NCBI GenBank assembly: GCA_049680625.1
Contig: JBAUID010000243.1
Location: 7,597 to 71,596 of the forward strand
Source: JAUIAI01 sp049680625
GTDB lineage: Bacteria; Pseudomonadota; Gammaproteobacteria; Burkholderiales; Burkholderiaceae_E
Direction: 5' to 3'
Length of the DNA stretch: 64,000 nt
Part shown: piece by piece, positions 1 to 8,852 of the stretch
Numbering within the stretch: the first letter of the stretch is position 1
Layout: every line of letters begins with the position of its first letter
Program-made: the position numbers and the translations under genes
Notes under the pieces: model-generated
The model's database searches: none
Told to the model about the DNA's origin: nothing
Seen by the model: only the letters and a program-made list of their open reading frames with translations

Positions 1-831
1 CAGCAACAACGACACCTGACGGTAAGCAACGGCTTGCTTGGACAAATCGTCGTAAATAATTAAAGCGTCTTCGCCGCGGTCTCGGAAGTATTCACCCATG
101 GTGCAGCCAGAGTAGGGCGCAATGTATTGCATTGCGGCGGACTCAGATGCCGATGCGGCCACAACAATGGTGTACTCAAGTGCGCCGTACTCTTCGAGTT
201 TGCGCACAACCGATGCAATGGTTGATGCCTTCTGACCAACTGCGACGTAAACACAAGTCATGTTTTCGCCTTTCTGGTTGATGATGGTATCCACCGCAAC
301 CGCTGTTTTACCTGTCTGGCGATCGCCAATAATCAGCTCGCGCTGGCCACGACCCACCGGAACCATTGAGTCGACTGACTTCAACCCGGTTTGTACCGGC
401 TGATCCACTGATTGACGGTCAATAACACCAGGTGCGACTTTTTCAATAACGTCAGTCATCTTGGCGTCGATCGGGCCTTTGCCATCGATCGGATTACCAA
501 GGGAGTCAACAACGCGGCCTTTCAACTCGGGGCCAACCGGCACTTCGAGAATGCGGCCTGTGGCTTTTACTGTGTCACCTTCGGTAATGCCCTGGTATTC
601 ACCAAGCACAACCGCACCGACTGAGTCGCGCTCAAGGTTCAGCGCCAGGCCAAAAACATTGCCCGGAAATTCGACCATTTCACCTTGCATTACACCAGAA
701 AGGCCATGAATACGAACGATACCGTCGGTTACCGCAACCACAGTTCCCTGGTTGCGACTGTCAGCCGACACCTCAAGGTTCTGGATTTTTGACTTCAGCA
801 GTTCACTGATTTCAGCAGGGTTTAGTTGCAT
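1..831 (-). CDS. atpA: ATP synthase F1 subunit alpha, N-terminal part (cut by window edge)
   Basis: Regulatory nucleotide-binding subunit of the F1 head of the proton-translocating ATP synthase, on the cytoplasmic side of the inner membrane. The first 277 codons are in the window and the gene runs off the left edge. Translating back from the ATG at 831 gives the beta-barrel domain, then the nucleotide-binding domain with P-loop GDRQTGKT at residues 169-176, which is diagnostic for alpha. The frame is open throughout. It follows atpH by 40 bp in the same operon; atpG, atpD and atpC are expected beyond the edge. Confidence 0.97.
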   Translation of the reverse strand, partial: MQLNPAEISELLKSKIQNLEVSADSRNQGTVVAVTDGIVRIHGLSGVMQGEMVEFPGNVFGLALNLERDSVGAVVLGEYQGITEGDTVKATGRILEVPVGPELKGRVVDSLGNPIDGKGPIDAKMTDVIEKVAPGVIDRQSVDQPVQTGLKSVDSMVPVGRGQRELIIGDRQTGKTAVAVDTIINQKGENMTCVYVAVGQKASTIASVVRKLEEYGALEYTIVVAASASESAAMQYIAPYSGCTMGEYFRDRGEDALIIYDDLSKQAVAYRQVSLLL

Positions 832-871
832 TACCTCTTACTCCAAAGCCGGACGTTTAAGCACACCGGGA

Positions 872-1405
872 TTAAATTTTTAATGAGTTAGCCATTTGGT
901 CGAGCTTGCCACGTACGGATGAATCCATAACGTCATCGCCAATTCGAATAGATACGCCACCGATGAGCTCCGGGGCGACGTGTATTTCTACATTGACCGG
1001 CTTTTGGTACTTTTCTTCCAGTGCCGACTTGATCTGCGCAGTCTGATCGTCACTAAGGGGAAAAGCGGATCGAACTTCAGCATCCAACGTTCCCACCTGA
1101 TTGGCGTGTAGCTTTCGGTAGTGAGTAGCCACTTCCGACAGAACACCAAGGCGGTCATTGTCAACAAGGGCGTGCAGAAAGTTCTTTTGCTCTGCGCTTA
1201 ACGGGCCAGCGCTGTCAGCAATGACATCCGCAACAACGCTTGATTTCAGCCCCGGGTCATCGGCGATCCGACGCGCCTCTGGCGTAGACGCCACGATGGC
1301 CAGTCGATTCAGGGCGTCGGCCCAATCGGGCAGGGCGTTTTGCTCCTGCGCGATTTTAAAAGCGGCCTCAGCATACGGCCGGGCAATAGTGAGTGCCTCG
1401 GCCAT
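872..1405 (-). CDS. atpH: ATP synthase F1 subunit delta
   Basis: Delta subunit (177 aa, the usual length) of the peripheral stalk, which ties the F1 head to the b-subunit dimer. The sequence has the OSCP/delta pattern: a helical N-terminal domain beginning MAEALTIARPYAEAAF, and a C-terminal segment with the family's GG(V/I)xIRIGDxVxDxS(V/L)xGKL motif near residues 149-169. Its ATG abuts the atpF stop codon with no gap, so the two are probably translationally coupled. Confidence 0.97.
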   Translation of the reverse strand: MAEALTIARPYAEAAFKIAQEQNALPDWADALNRLAIVASTPEARRIADDPGLKSSVVADVIADSAGPLSAEQKNFLHALVDNDRLGVLSEVATHYRKLHANQVGTLDAEVRSAFPLSDDQTAQIKSALEEKYQKPVNVEIHVAPELIGGVSIRIGDDVMDSSVRGKLDQMANSLKI

Positions 1406-1879
1406 TTAGCGCAGCTCTGCCTTCAGGTTCTGTAGCAGACCTGCGTGCTTGCCAGCATCGATTTCCGCGCGCAGTATTTTCTCTGCACCAGACACCGCCA
1501 GAGCCGCAACTTGCTCGCGCAACTCGTCACGCGCGCGCTGCGATGCCAGTTGCGCTTCACCTTCGGCACTGGTCTTTGCGGTCGCGACAATTCGAGCAGC
1601 CTCTGCCCGGGCTTGCTCGAGAATCGTACCGGCTTGCTTTTCAGCACCCGAACGAACTTCGGCAGCACTGGCACGTGCGGTTTTCAGCTCTTCTTCGACA
1701 CGACGCTCGGCCGCGACGAGTTCAGCTTTGGCGCGATCCGCTGCGGCTAAGCCTTCGTTGATTTTGGTGGCGCGTTCATCCAGGGCGCTTGTAATCGGTG
1801 GCCAGACATATTTGGCCACAAACCACCACAAGGCGGCGAAAACAACCATCTGGAAAAACAGGGTCGCGTTGATTGACAC
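1406..1879 (-). CDS. atpF: ATP synthase Fo subunit b
   Basis: Membrane-anchored b subunit (157 aa), which dimerises to form the peripheral stalk. One hydrophobic N-terminal segment (about residues 5-22) is followed by a long charged, Ala/Glu/Arg-rich coiled coil. The start is a GTG at 1879, with an AGGGAG ribosome-binding site about 7 nt upstream. Other frames are open in this high-GC coiled-coil region, but only this one matches the family. It ends exactly where atpH begins. Confidence 0.97.
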   Translation of the reverse strand: MSINATLFFQMVVFAALWWFVAKYVWPPITSALDERATKINEGLAAADRAKAELVAAERRVEEELKTARASAAEVRSGAEKQAGTILEQARAEAARIVATAKTSAEGEAQLASQRARDELREQVAALAVSGAEKILRAEIDAGKHAGLLQNLKAELR

Positions 1880-1950
1880 GACAGCTCCCTTTCACGAGTT
1901 AATGGAATGAGCGGCACCGAAGGGCACCGCCCGAATGGCAATTAGTTTGC

Positions 1951-2193
1951 TTAGGCGCCGAACAGACCACCGAATACAAACAACATGGCCAGACCAACAC
2001 CAATAATGAACGGGGCGTCGATCAAACCGGCCAGCAGGAACATTTCGCTGCGCAGCTTCGGAATGAGTTCGGGTTGACGCGCCGCGCCCTCAAGGTAGCG
2101 ACCGGACATGATGCCGATTCCGATACAGGCGCCCAGAGCACCCAGGGCAATGATCATCCCGGCGGCAACAGCAACAAGGGCAAGATTCGACAT
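1951..2193 (-). CDS. atpE: ATP synthase Fo subunit c
   Basis: Proteolipid that forms the rotor ring (80 aa). It has two hydrophobic hairpin helices joined by the polar loop RQPEL near residues 39-43. The ion-binding carboxylate is Asp59, in GLIDAP. The glycine-rich first helix is typical. I see no residues of the sodium-binding type, so a proton-driven enzyme is inferred. It lies between atpB and atpF with short gaps (84 and 71 bp). Confidence 0.97.
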   Translation of the reverse strand: MSNLALVAVAAGMIIALGALGACIGIGIMSGRYLEGAARQPELIPKLRSEMFLLAGLIDAPFIIGVGLAMLFVFGGLFGA

Positions 2194-2277
2194 TATGGCT
2201 CCTAAGAATTCGCGTTTAAAGTTTTAAACAGTTGATTAAAGATAAAAGTGATGCGGCGAAGAAATCAGACACCCGGA

Positions 2278-3132
2278 TTAGTGAGCATCATGCGCCTGAC
2301 CGATGTACACCAAGGTCAGCATCATAAAAATGAAAGCCTGTAGGGTCACGATCAGAATATGGAAGATGGCCCACGCGAGGCCGGCAATAAAGTGGCCGGC
2401 GCCGAGTGCAAAACCAGCGGCCGAAAATGCGAAAGCTCCACCAAGCAGGGCAATCAGCATAAAGATCAGCTCACCAGCGTACATGTTGCCGAACAATCGC
2501 AGGCCTAAAGAGACCGTTTTCGACACGTATTCGATCATCTGCATTAAGAAATTTATGATACCCAGCAGGATCGCAAAGACCGGATTGCTGGATGTACCAA
2601 ATGGCGCGACAAAGATTTCTTTGGTGAAGCCACCCGGGCTCTTGATCTTTATGCCGTAGTAAATCGACGTAAGCAGGACAACCAGTGACATCGCCAGGGG
2701 TACGTTCAGATCGGCGGTTGGCACAACCCGCATGTATTCGATGCCAACCAACTTTCCCAGGCCCGGAAGCAGGTCCACCGGAAGCAGATCCATCGCGTTC
2801 ATCAGGAAAATCCAGACAAATGAGACCAGGGCCAGTGGGGCAATTTTGGAAACGTCGCCGTGGACAATGGAGCGGGCCAACTCGTGAACAAACTCAACAA
2901 TGGATTCTACAGCGCCCACAAAACGCCCAGGCGCTTTTCCCGCCTCAATGGATTTGGCCGCCTTCAGCATTAGCCAGCCGGCCAGCGCCGCCAAAACAAT
3001 TGAATAGAACAACGAGTCGATGTTGACGATCGAAAAGTCGACAATATCCTTCTGGGCGTGCAGCGTGTTGTTGAAGTGCCCCAGATGGTGAACGATATAT
3101 TCACCGGGGGTCGGTGCTGAAGATGAGGCCAT
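2278..3132 (-). CDS. atpB: ATP synthase Fo subunit a
   Basis: Integral membrane stator subunit (284 aa) that forms the two proton half-channels beside the c ring. The conserved penultimate helix carries SLGLRLFGNMYAGE, with the essential arginine at residue 212. Multiple hydrophobic helices are present, and the N-terminus resembles other proteobacterial a subunits. A 184-bp gap separates it from atpI upstream; that gap contains two short tandem repeats. Confidence 0.97.
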   Translation of the reverse strand: MASSSAPTPGEYIVHHLGHFNNTLHAQKDIVDFSIVNIDSLFYSIVLAALAGWLMLKAAKSIEAGKAPGRFVGAVESIVEFVHELARSIVHGDVSKIAPLALVSFVWIFLMNAMDLLPVDLLPGLGKLVGIEYMRVVPTADLNVPLAMSLVVLLTSIYYGIKIKSPGGFTKEIFVAPFGTSSNPVFAILLGIINFLMQMIEYVSKTVSLGLRLFGNMYAGELIFMLIALLGGAFAFSAAGFALGAGHFIAGLAWAIFHILIVTLQAFIFMMLTLVYIGQAHDAH

Positions 3133-3191
3133 GAATTTTTAGTGAATCTCGCTCTGGGTTCGCTTTATTTTCGGTACTTTTGTGCTTTTTC

Positions 3192-3224
3192 TGCTTCTTA
3201 GTCGCTTCTTAATCGCTTCTTTGT
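3192..3224. repeat. 11-bp imperfect tandem repeat, three copies
   Basis: The core gcttctta/gcttcttt recurs at 3193, 3204 and 3215 in the atpI-atpB gap. A second direct repeat, cgttacttatc, sits at 3271-3281 and 3285-3295. Confidence 0.6.
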
Positions 3225-3316
3225 CTGCTTAAAGTCGTAGCAACACTGTACTAGTGCTGGCTTACGCCGACGTTACTTATCACTCGTTACTTATCCCAAT
3301 AACCCACTTGCCAACT

Positions 3317-3706
3317 TTATTTACATCCATCCAGGGCCTCTGGGGCTGAGGCCGAGACATTCCTTACTGACCGCCGCTCGATAAACCACCTGAGCATTGG
3401 CGCCTTAACCGCTATTGCCATGGCAGCCACCAGCATGACCCAGTGAAACTCTATGTTGGAACGCGATAGCGCCAACAGCATGGCAATGGTCAGAAAAACC
3501 TTGACCGCCTCGCCGGCGACAAAAACCGCCGGAAATACTTCAGCCCTTGTGACCCGCGCAAGCTGCCAGGCAAAAAGTGCATTCGGAATTATCACAATCA
3601 AACCACCCAACACGGCCGACCAGGCAAACAAAGGGCCGGCCAGAACCAATGCCAGAAGTGCTGTAATTGCAATTGAGCCAAGCTGCAGACCGACTACCAA
3701 AAGCAT
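3317..3706 (-). CDS. atpI: ATP synthase protein I
   Basis: Small, poorly conserved membrane protein (129 aa) encoded first in many atp operons; it is thought to help c-ring assembly or magnesium supply. Four hydrophobic segments are visible, with an internal LGGLIVIIPNALFA motif typical of AtpI. The only in-frame start after the upstream TAA is the ATG at 3706, and its ribosome-binding site is weak. The assignment relies on position and hydropathy as well as motif. Confidence 0.85.
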   Translation of the reverse strand: MLLVVGLQLGSIAITALLALVLAGPLFAWSAVLGGLIVIIPNALFAWQLARVTRAEVFPAVFVAGEAVKVFLTIAMLLALSRSNIEFHWVMLVAAMAIAVKAPMLRWFIERRSVRNVSASAPEALDGCK

Positions 3707-3735
3707 CGTGCGTCCGAGTAGTTTTGCGGCTTAAG

Positions 3736-3765
3736 CCACTGATTACCACTGATTACCACTGATTT
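3736..3765. repeat. 10-bp tandem repeat, three copies
   Basis: Three adjacent copies of ccactgatta, the last ending in t, lie immediately upstream of atpI in the atp operon leader. Confidence 0.75.
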
Positions 3766-3903
3766 GGGCCGTTTTGAGCACCAACCGCGCCTACCGCACC
3801 AACCCGTTAAGTAGATACGTCAAACCAACCCGAAAACTAAAAAGCAAATCAAAACCAGACCAAGGCGCTAACAAATCGATCGCTCTCTTGGCAAAGCCAG
3901 CTA

Positions 3904-3932
3904 ATTCTAGGAATGTTTCAAATTGCCGTCAA
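3904..3932 (-). promoter_or_regulatory. sigma-70-type promoter for the atp operon
   Basis: On the minus strand, TTGACG (3932-3927) is followed after exactly 17 bp by TAGAAT (3909-3904), one mismatch from consensus in each hexamer. It points toward atpI, with no other gene between. It is the best-looking promoter in the left part of the window. Confidence 0.6.
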
Positions 3933-4025
3933 ACTGTAATTGTCTTGTCCGGCGATGTTGTCATTTTCCGACGACAAGTCAGTCAACAATGGCGATCTAC
4001 TTCGCCCGTCCGTTTTAGCTTTACT

Positions 4026-4967
4026 TTACTTATCCAGCTGACTCCGCAATCCCAGCTGGCCGAGCAAGCCTTCAAACTGCTCGTGACCTGCAAATTCAAT
4101 GACCAATTTGCCCCTGCCTTTGCGATTTGACCGAATACTCACTGGTGCCGCCAGTACGTCTGACAGGCGTTCCTGCAGACGAATCAGATCGCGATCGAGA
4201 GGCGGGAGGCTGGCAGGTGAGCGCCCACTTCCCGTAGTGGTTTCAGCTGCATTGTTTTGGCTTTCGAGGTGGGCGGTTACCTCAGCCTCGGTCTCCCGCA
4301 CCGACAACTGACGCTCGATAATCCGGTTGGCCAACATGATCTGATCGGCCCGGCCTACGGCTAGCAGGGCCCGGGCGTGGCCCATTTCAAGTTCACCACT
4401 GATCAGGTTTTCCTGAACCGGATCACTGAGACTGAGCAAGCGCAGAAGATTGCTCGTGGCACTGCGAGAACGCCCGATGGCGGTGGCGGCCGCTTCATGG
4501 GTGTAGTCAAATTCCTGGACCAGGCGTTGAATCGCCCGCGCTTCTTCGAGGGGGTTCAGATCCTGGCGCTGGATATTCTCGATGAGCCCCAATGCCAGCG
4601 CTTGTTCATTGTCGGCCTCTCGGATGATGGCCGGAATGTGGGTCAGGCCCGCGATGCCAGCCGCGCGAAAGCGACGCTCGCCGGCCAGGATTTCGTATGG
4701 ATGGGCAGCGTCAGCACGCAATCGGACCAGAATTGGTTGCAGTACACCATGCTCCCGGATGGAATCGGCCAGGGTCTGCAGTGCCGCATCATCAAACCGG
4801 TCTCGCGGCTGATAGTGGCCAGCCTGGATCTGCGCCAGCGCAATAAGCGGGATTGTTGCTACGTCGGAGCTACGGACATCTGACGTGTCCCGCGCTGCGG
4901 GCTCTGCGGGATCGGATGATCCCAGCAATGCGTCCAGGCCCATGCCCAGACCTTTTCGTTTAATCAT
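4026..4967 (-). CDS. parB: Chromosome partitioning protein ParB
   Basis: Centromere-binding CTPase of the chromosomal ParABS system (313 aa). The N-terminal ParB/Srx-like domain contains the CTP-binding motif GERRFRAA at residues 96-103. A helix-turn-helix follows around residues 145-170, then a C-terminal dimerisation domain with a basic stretch. It overlaps the parA stop by 4 bp (ATGA). Its likely targets, four parS sites, lie 3.8-6.4 kb away at 8816-11361. Confidence 0.97.
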   Translation of the reverse strand: MIKRKGLGMGLDALLGSSDPAEPAARDTSDVRSSDVATIPLIALAQIQAGHYQPRDRFDDAALQTLADSIREHGVLQPILVRLRADAAHPYEILAGERRFRAAGIAGLTHIPAIIREADNEQALALGLIENIQRQDLNPLEEARAIQRLVQEFDYTHEAAATAIGRSRSATSNLLRLLSLSDPVQENLISGELEMGHARALLAVGRADQIMLANRIIERQLSVRETEAEVTAHLESQNNAAETTTGSGRSPASLPPLDRDLIRLQERLSDVLAAPVSIRSNRKGRGKLVIEFAGHEQFEGLLGQLGLRSQLDK

Positions 4968-5752
4968 GTCACCAGGCTCCCAACCCGTTCGATCAGTTCT
5001 TCGCCAAAAGCCATATAAGCTTTTGCGCCACGCGAACCGGGATCAAACACGACGCCGGGCCGTCCGTAGCTCGGCGCTTCTGCAAGGCGCACATTGCGCG
5101 GAATCACGGTTTCAAACACTTTCTTGCCAAAATGCTGCATCAACTGCGCGGATACCTGGCGCGACAAAGTAACCCGCGGGTCATACATCACACGCAACAA
5201 GCCGATTACTTGTAAATTGGTATTAAAGTTAGCGTGAACCCGTTTGATGGTATTGACCAGGTCGGCCAACCCCTCAAGTGCAAAATATTCGCACTGCATT
5301 GGAATGATCACACCATGGGCTGCGCACAATCCGTTTAAGGTCAGCATCGACAGCGATGGCGGGCAGTCAATCAGCACAAAGTCGTATTGATCCAGAACTG
5401 GGTCAAGCGCCTCTTTGAGTCGTGTTTCGCGCTGTTCAACCGCGACCAGTTCGACCTCAGCGCCCGCCAGTTCGCGGTTAGCGGGCAGAACGTCATAACC
5501 CGCCTCCACCGACTGCCGGCATTCGCTTAAGGTGGCATCCCGAAGCAATACGTCATAAACCGATCGCTCAAGTTCACGCTTGTTGACCCCGCTACCCATA
5601 GTTGCATTGCCTTGTGGGTCGAGGTCAATCAGCAATGCACGTTGACCGTGCTTTGCAAGTGCGGCGCACAGGTTGATTGCGGTCGTGGTTTTGCCAACCC
5701 CGCCTTTCTGATTTGCGACCACAAAAACGTTAGCCACTGTAGCCAATTTCAA
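4964..5752 (-). CDS. parA: Chromosome partitioning ATPase ParA/Soj
   Basis: Deviant Walker-type ATPase that binds DNA nonspecifically and moves ParB-parS complexes. The Walker A motif KGGVGKTTT begins at residue 16 of the longest frame, and DCPPSL follows near residue 130. The start is uncertain: TTG at 5752, TTG at 5746 (9 nt after an AGGGG ribosome-binding site), or GTG at 5737. The last would give the usual short lead-in before ANQKGGVGKT. It overlaps parB by 4 bp and follows rsmG. Confidence 0.96.
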   Translation of the reverse strand: MKLATVANVFVVANQKGGVGKTTTAINLCAALAKHGQRALLIDLDPQGNATMGSGVNKRELERSVYDVLLRDATLSECRQSVEAGYDVLPANRELAGAEVELVAVEQRETRLKEALDPVLDQYDFVLIDCPPSLSMLTLNGLCAAHGVIIPMQCEYFALEGLADLVNTIKRVHANFNTNLQVIGLLRVMYDPRVTLSRQVSAQLMQHFGKKVFETVIPRNVRLAEAPSYGRPGVVFDPGSRGAKAYMAFGEELIERVGSLVT

Positions 5753-5779
5753 TTGCCCCTAAGAGATGCAAGCTTAGCC

Positions 5780-6550
5780 TCATTGCTGATTATGCTGCGT
5801 TTGAACTTGAGTCTCAGCTGGGATATATCCGGCACGCAGCAAGACAAGCGAGCGGGGCGCGTCGATTCCGGGCACCGCAAAATCCTGAACAGATTCAAGA
5901 CTCAATCCGACCGCCGGCTCATCACCCCTGGCCGCGCGAGTGAGTGATTCATTACCCAGCTCAGCCACTTCTTCGGTGACCAGGGCAGATTTCATCGCGG
6001 CCACAAGACTGCCATCTAAGCACAAGGGTAGGGCTTGCTGCGCGAATGCTAACAAGCGCGTATAAGCCCGGCTGATAAAAATGTTTGGGGATTTTTGTGG
6101 GTCAGGCAAATCGGCAGCAAGGACGTGCTGAACTCTTTGTTCGACTACTGACAGGTTATCCAGGTGCAGCTGAACCGCGCATTGGCGCAGAAACGCGCAC
6201 TTTTTTGAAACAGGTTCAATTAGGACAACCGGCACTTCGGGCCAGGCAATCGCCAGAACCACGCCAGGTAAACCGCCACCGGCACCAATGTCCACAATAC
6301 CGGCGGGCCCTGGCAGGGCGGTTTGCAAGGGCTTGAGCACGGCCAGGGAATCGAGCAAATGATGGCTGATCATCCGGGATGGTTCGCGAATTGCGGTGAG
6401 GTTATATGTACGGTTCCATCGATCCAGCAGTGACACGTATTCGATCAGGCAAGCCTGCTGTGCCCGATGCACCGACAGTCCGAGCTCATTAATACCCGAC
6501 GCAAGTTCTGCCGCCAGGAGTGGGTTTGTGGTTGCTGGTTTGGTTGCCAT
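5780..6550 (-). CDS. rsmG: 16S rRNA (guanine527-N7)-methyltransferase
   Basis: SAM-dependent methylase (GidB) that modifies G527 of 16S rRNA. Motif I, DIGAGGGLPG, is at residues 87-96. An N-terminal helical region includes NRTYNLTAI at residues 46-54. At 256 aa it is about 40 residues longer than usual, with the excess at both ends. It lies between mnmG and parA on the same strand, the order expected in Betaproteobacteria. Confidence 0.95.
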   Translation of the reverse strand: MATKPATTNPLLAAELASGINELGLSVHRAQQACLIEYVSLLDRWNRTYNLTAIREPSRMISHHLLDSLAVLKPLQTALPGPAGIVDIGAGGGLPGVVLAIAWPEVPVVLIEPVSKKCAFLRQCAVQLHLDNLSVVEQRVQHVLAADLPDPQKSPNIFISRAYTRLLAFAQQALPLCLDGSLVAAMKSALVTEEVAELGNESLTRAARGDEPAVGLSLESVQDFAVPGIDAPRSLVLLRAGYIPAETQVQTQHNQQ

Positions 6551-6590
6551 AGTCCGAAATTACAAATATTGGTTCAGCGGCTTGTTTGTT

Positions 6591-6639
6591 CTGGCTCGGA
6601 AAATCCGGACAAGAACTAGATTTTTATGGGCTGGCCACC
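6591..6639. repeat. Copy A of a dispersed intergenic repeat
   Basis: About 45 bp including cggaaaatccgga and the following aagaacta, then a T-run and tgggct. It closely resembles copy B at 10131-10183. A short inverted repeat (tcggaaaatccgga) is inside. It lies in the mnmG-rsmG gap (6551-6705), which holds no gene. Confidence 0.5.
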
Positions 6640-6705
6640 TAAATAGTGAGTACTTACAGTCGTTGAGCCCATCAGTACAAGCAGGTCGAGCTTGGCAAAG
6701 GCCGA

Positions 6706-8667
6706 CTAAAGGGTATTGCCAGCCGGTGTCTGATCTTTTTCAAAGCGTGTCTTCTTCAGATAAACCAGCAACAAAGAAACCGCGGCCGGGGTCACCCCGG
6801 AGACTCGCGACGCCTGGCCCAGGGTTGCTGGTCGGGTCAGGCCGAGTCGTTGCCGAACTTCAGTGGACAGCCCCGGGACCCGGCTATAGTCAATATCATC
6901 CGGCATGACAAAATCTTCGTTGGCGGCCTGGCGCGCCACTTCATCACGCTGGCGTTCAATATACCCGGCGTACTTTGCGTCGGTTTCCAGCTGGTCAATA
7001 ACTTGTTCACGCCACGATTCGCTTAACTCGCCGGCAGCCCCCGGTGCAGGGTCGCGCAACAACGATTCACTAAGCCACGGTTCCAATGCCCGGTAACGGA
7101 CCCCCGGTCTGGCGAGCAGGTTGGCAAGGTGGTAGCTTCGGTCAATCGACTGACCAAGTATTGCCTCGGCTTTTTGCGGCGGCATTGTGTTCGGATTGAC
7201 CGTACATTCATTGAGCCGTTGCTGCTCCAGAGCGATCGCGTCGCGCTTGCGATTGAAAAAATCCCAACGCGCGTCGCCAACCAATCCCAGTTTGCGGCCC
7301 GTCTCTGTTAAACGCAGATCGGCATTGTCTTCACGCAAACTGAGGCGGAATTCGGCCCGGCTGGTGAACATACGGTAGGGCTCAGACACACCGCGGGTAA
7401 TTAAGTCGTCAACTAATACGCCAAGGTAAGCCTGATCACGGCGCGGCCACCAGGCGTCTTTTTCCCGAACCCGTAAAGCCGCATTCAAACCTGCCAGCAG
7501 GCCCTGGGCAGCGGCCTCTTCATAACCTGTTGTGCCATTGATCTGGCCCGCAAAAAACAAGCCGCTAATGGCCTGGGTTTGCAGGGAAGGGTGCAGCGAC
7601 CTTGGATCGAAGTAGTCGTATTCAATCGCATAGCCCGGGCGCAGAATATGCGCGTTTTCAAGGCCTTTTATGCTCCTAACAACGTTCAGCTGCACATCGA
7701 ATGGCAAACTGGTGGAAATGCCGTTTGGATAATACTCAACTGTATCCAGGCCTTCCGGCTCAAGAAAAATCTGGTGCGAATTCCGATCCGCAAAGCGGTG
7801 CACTTTGTCTTCAATGGACGGGCAATATCGTGGGCCGACTCCTTCAATCACTCCGGTAAACAGAGGTGACCGGTCCAGACCCGCGCGAATGAAATTGTGA
7901 GTCGCTTCGTTGGTGTGTGTAATCCAGCAGGGCACTTGTTTCGGATGTTGCGCCGCCCGGCCAAGGAAGGAAAACACCGGCACGGGCTCTGTGTCACCCG
8001 GCTGTTCCTGGCACAGGGAAAAATCAATCGTGCGGCCGTCAATACGAGGGGGAGTGCCCGTCTTCAAGCGCTCCTGGGGCAGCTTGAGCTCACGCAAACG
8101 GGCAGCAAGCGTTGTAGATGCCGGGTCACCAGCCCTTCCGGCTGCATAGTTGTTCATCCCAACGTGAATCTTGCCGTTCAGGAAAGTGCCAGCAGTGACC
8201 ACGACGCTTGAGCACAAAAAGGTGAGGCCGATGTGAGTACTTACACCCGTCACGACCTCAGTGTTTTCTCGTGTTTCTATCAGCAAGTCGTCAACGGTTT
8301 GTTGAAATAGCCAGAGGTTGGGCTGGTTCTCAAGACGGGTGCGAATCGCCTGACGGTAGAGCACACGATCGGCCTGTGCCCGGGTTGCCCGAACGGCAGG
8401 CCCTTTGCTGCTATTCAAAATCCGGAACTGAATACCAGCTTCATCGGTAGCCTGCGCCATTGCGCCGCCCATGGCATCAATTTCTTTGACCAGATGTCCT
8501 TTGCCGATGCCGCCAATGGAAGGATTACACGACATCTGCCCGAGTGTCTCAATGCTGTGGGTCAAGAGCAGCGTCTTACATCCCATACGGGCAGAAGCTA
8601 GCGCGGCTTCGGTGCCTGCATGACCGCCGCCAACGACGATGACATCAAATTTGTCTGGGAATTGCAT
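6706..8667 (-). CDS. mnmG: tRNA uridine-5-carboxymethylaminomethyl modification enzyme, FAD subunit
   Basis: With MnmE (encoded at 30.6-32.0 kb) this FAD protein (GidA) installs the cmnm5 group on wobble uridine 34 of several tRNAs. At 653 aa it is near the family norm. The dinucleotide-binding motif GGGHAGTEAA is at residues 13-22. GQMSCNPSIGGIGKGHL near residues 43-59 and PGYAIEYDYFDP around residue 350 are family signatures. The C-terminal helical domain is complete. The ATG at 8667 lacks a strong ribosome-binding site. Confidence 0.97.
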   Translation of the reverse strand: MQFPDKFDVIVVGGGHAGTEAALASARMGCKTLLLTHSIETLGQMSCNPSIGGIGKGHLVKEIDAMGGAMAQATDEAGIQFRILNSSKGPAVRATRAQADRVLYRQAIRTRLENQPNLWLFQQTVDDLLIETRENTEVVTGVSTHIGLTFLCSSVVVTAGTFLNGKIHVGMNNYAAGRAGDPASTTLAARLRELKLPQERLKTGTPPRIDGRTIDFSLCQEQPGDTEPVPVFSFLGRAAQHPKQVPCWITHTNEATHNFIRAGLDRSPLFTGVIEGVGPRYCPSIEDKVHRFADRNSHQIFLEPEGLDTVEYYPNGISTSLPFDVQLNVVRSIKGLENAHILRPGYAIEYDYFDPRSLHPSLQTQAISGLFFAGQINGTTGYEEAAAQGLLAGLNAALRVREKDAWWPRRDQAYLGVLVDDLITRGVSEPYRMFTSRAEFRLSLREDNADLRLTETGRKLGLVGDARWDFFNRKRDAIALEQQRLNECTVNPNTMPPQKAEAILGQSIDRSYHLANLLARPGVRYRALEPWLSESLLRDPAPGAAGELSESWREQVIDQLETDAKYAGYIERQRDEVARQAANEDFVMPDDIDYSRVPGLSTEVRQRLGLTRPATLGQASRVSGVTPAAVSLLLVYLKKTRFEKDQTPAGNTL

Positions 8668-8815
8668 GGTGATTCGGCAAGGCTTTTCAAGCCGTCAGAA
8701 GCACCCGATATCAGCACGCAAAGCGCAAATCGGGCAAAGAGTAGGGGGGAATCTAGCTGAAATTATAGGTCGCCCGCCTGCGGAAGGGAAGAATCTTTAA
8801 CGATCTGGCATCCGA

Positions 8816-8831
8816 TGTTTCACGTGAAACG
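8816..8831. promoter_or_regulatory. parS site 1
   Basis: tgtttcacgtgaaacg matches the 16-bp chromosomal parS palindrome (TGTTTCACGTGAAACA) at 15 positions. It sits between the mnmG start and the selW stop. Confidence 0.93.
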
Positions 8832-8852
8832 TATCAAGATGACAACCGATGG

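Larger units (their letters stand above)
3707..4025. other. parB-atpI intergenic region holding the atp promoter
   Basis: No gene is seen in these 319 bp. The region holds the tandem repeat at 3736-3765 and the promoter at 3904-3932, so the atp messenger would have a leader of about 190 nt before atpI. Confidence 0.6.
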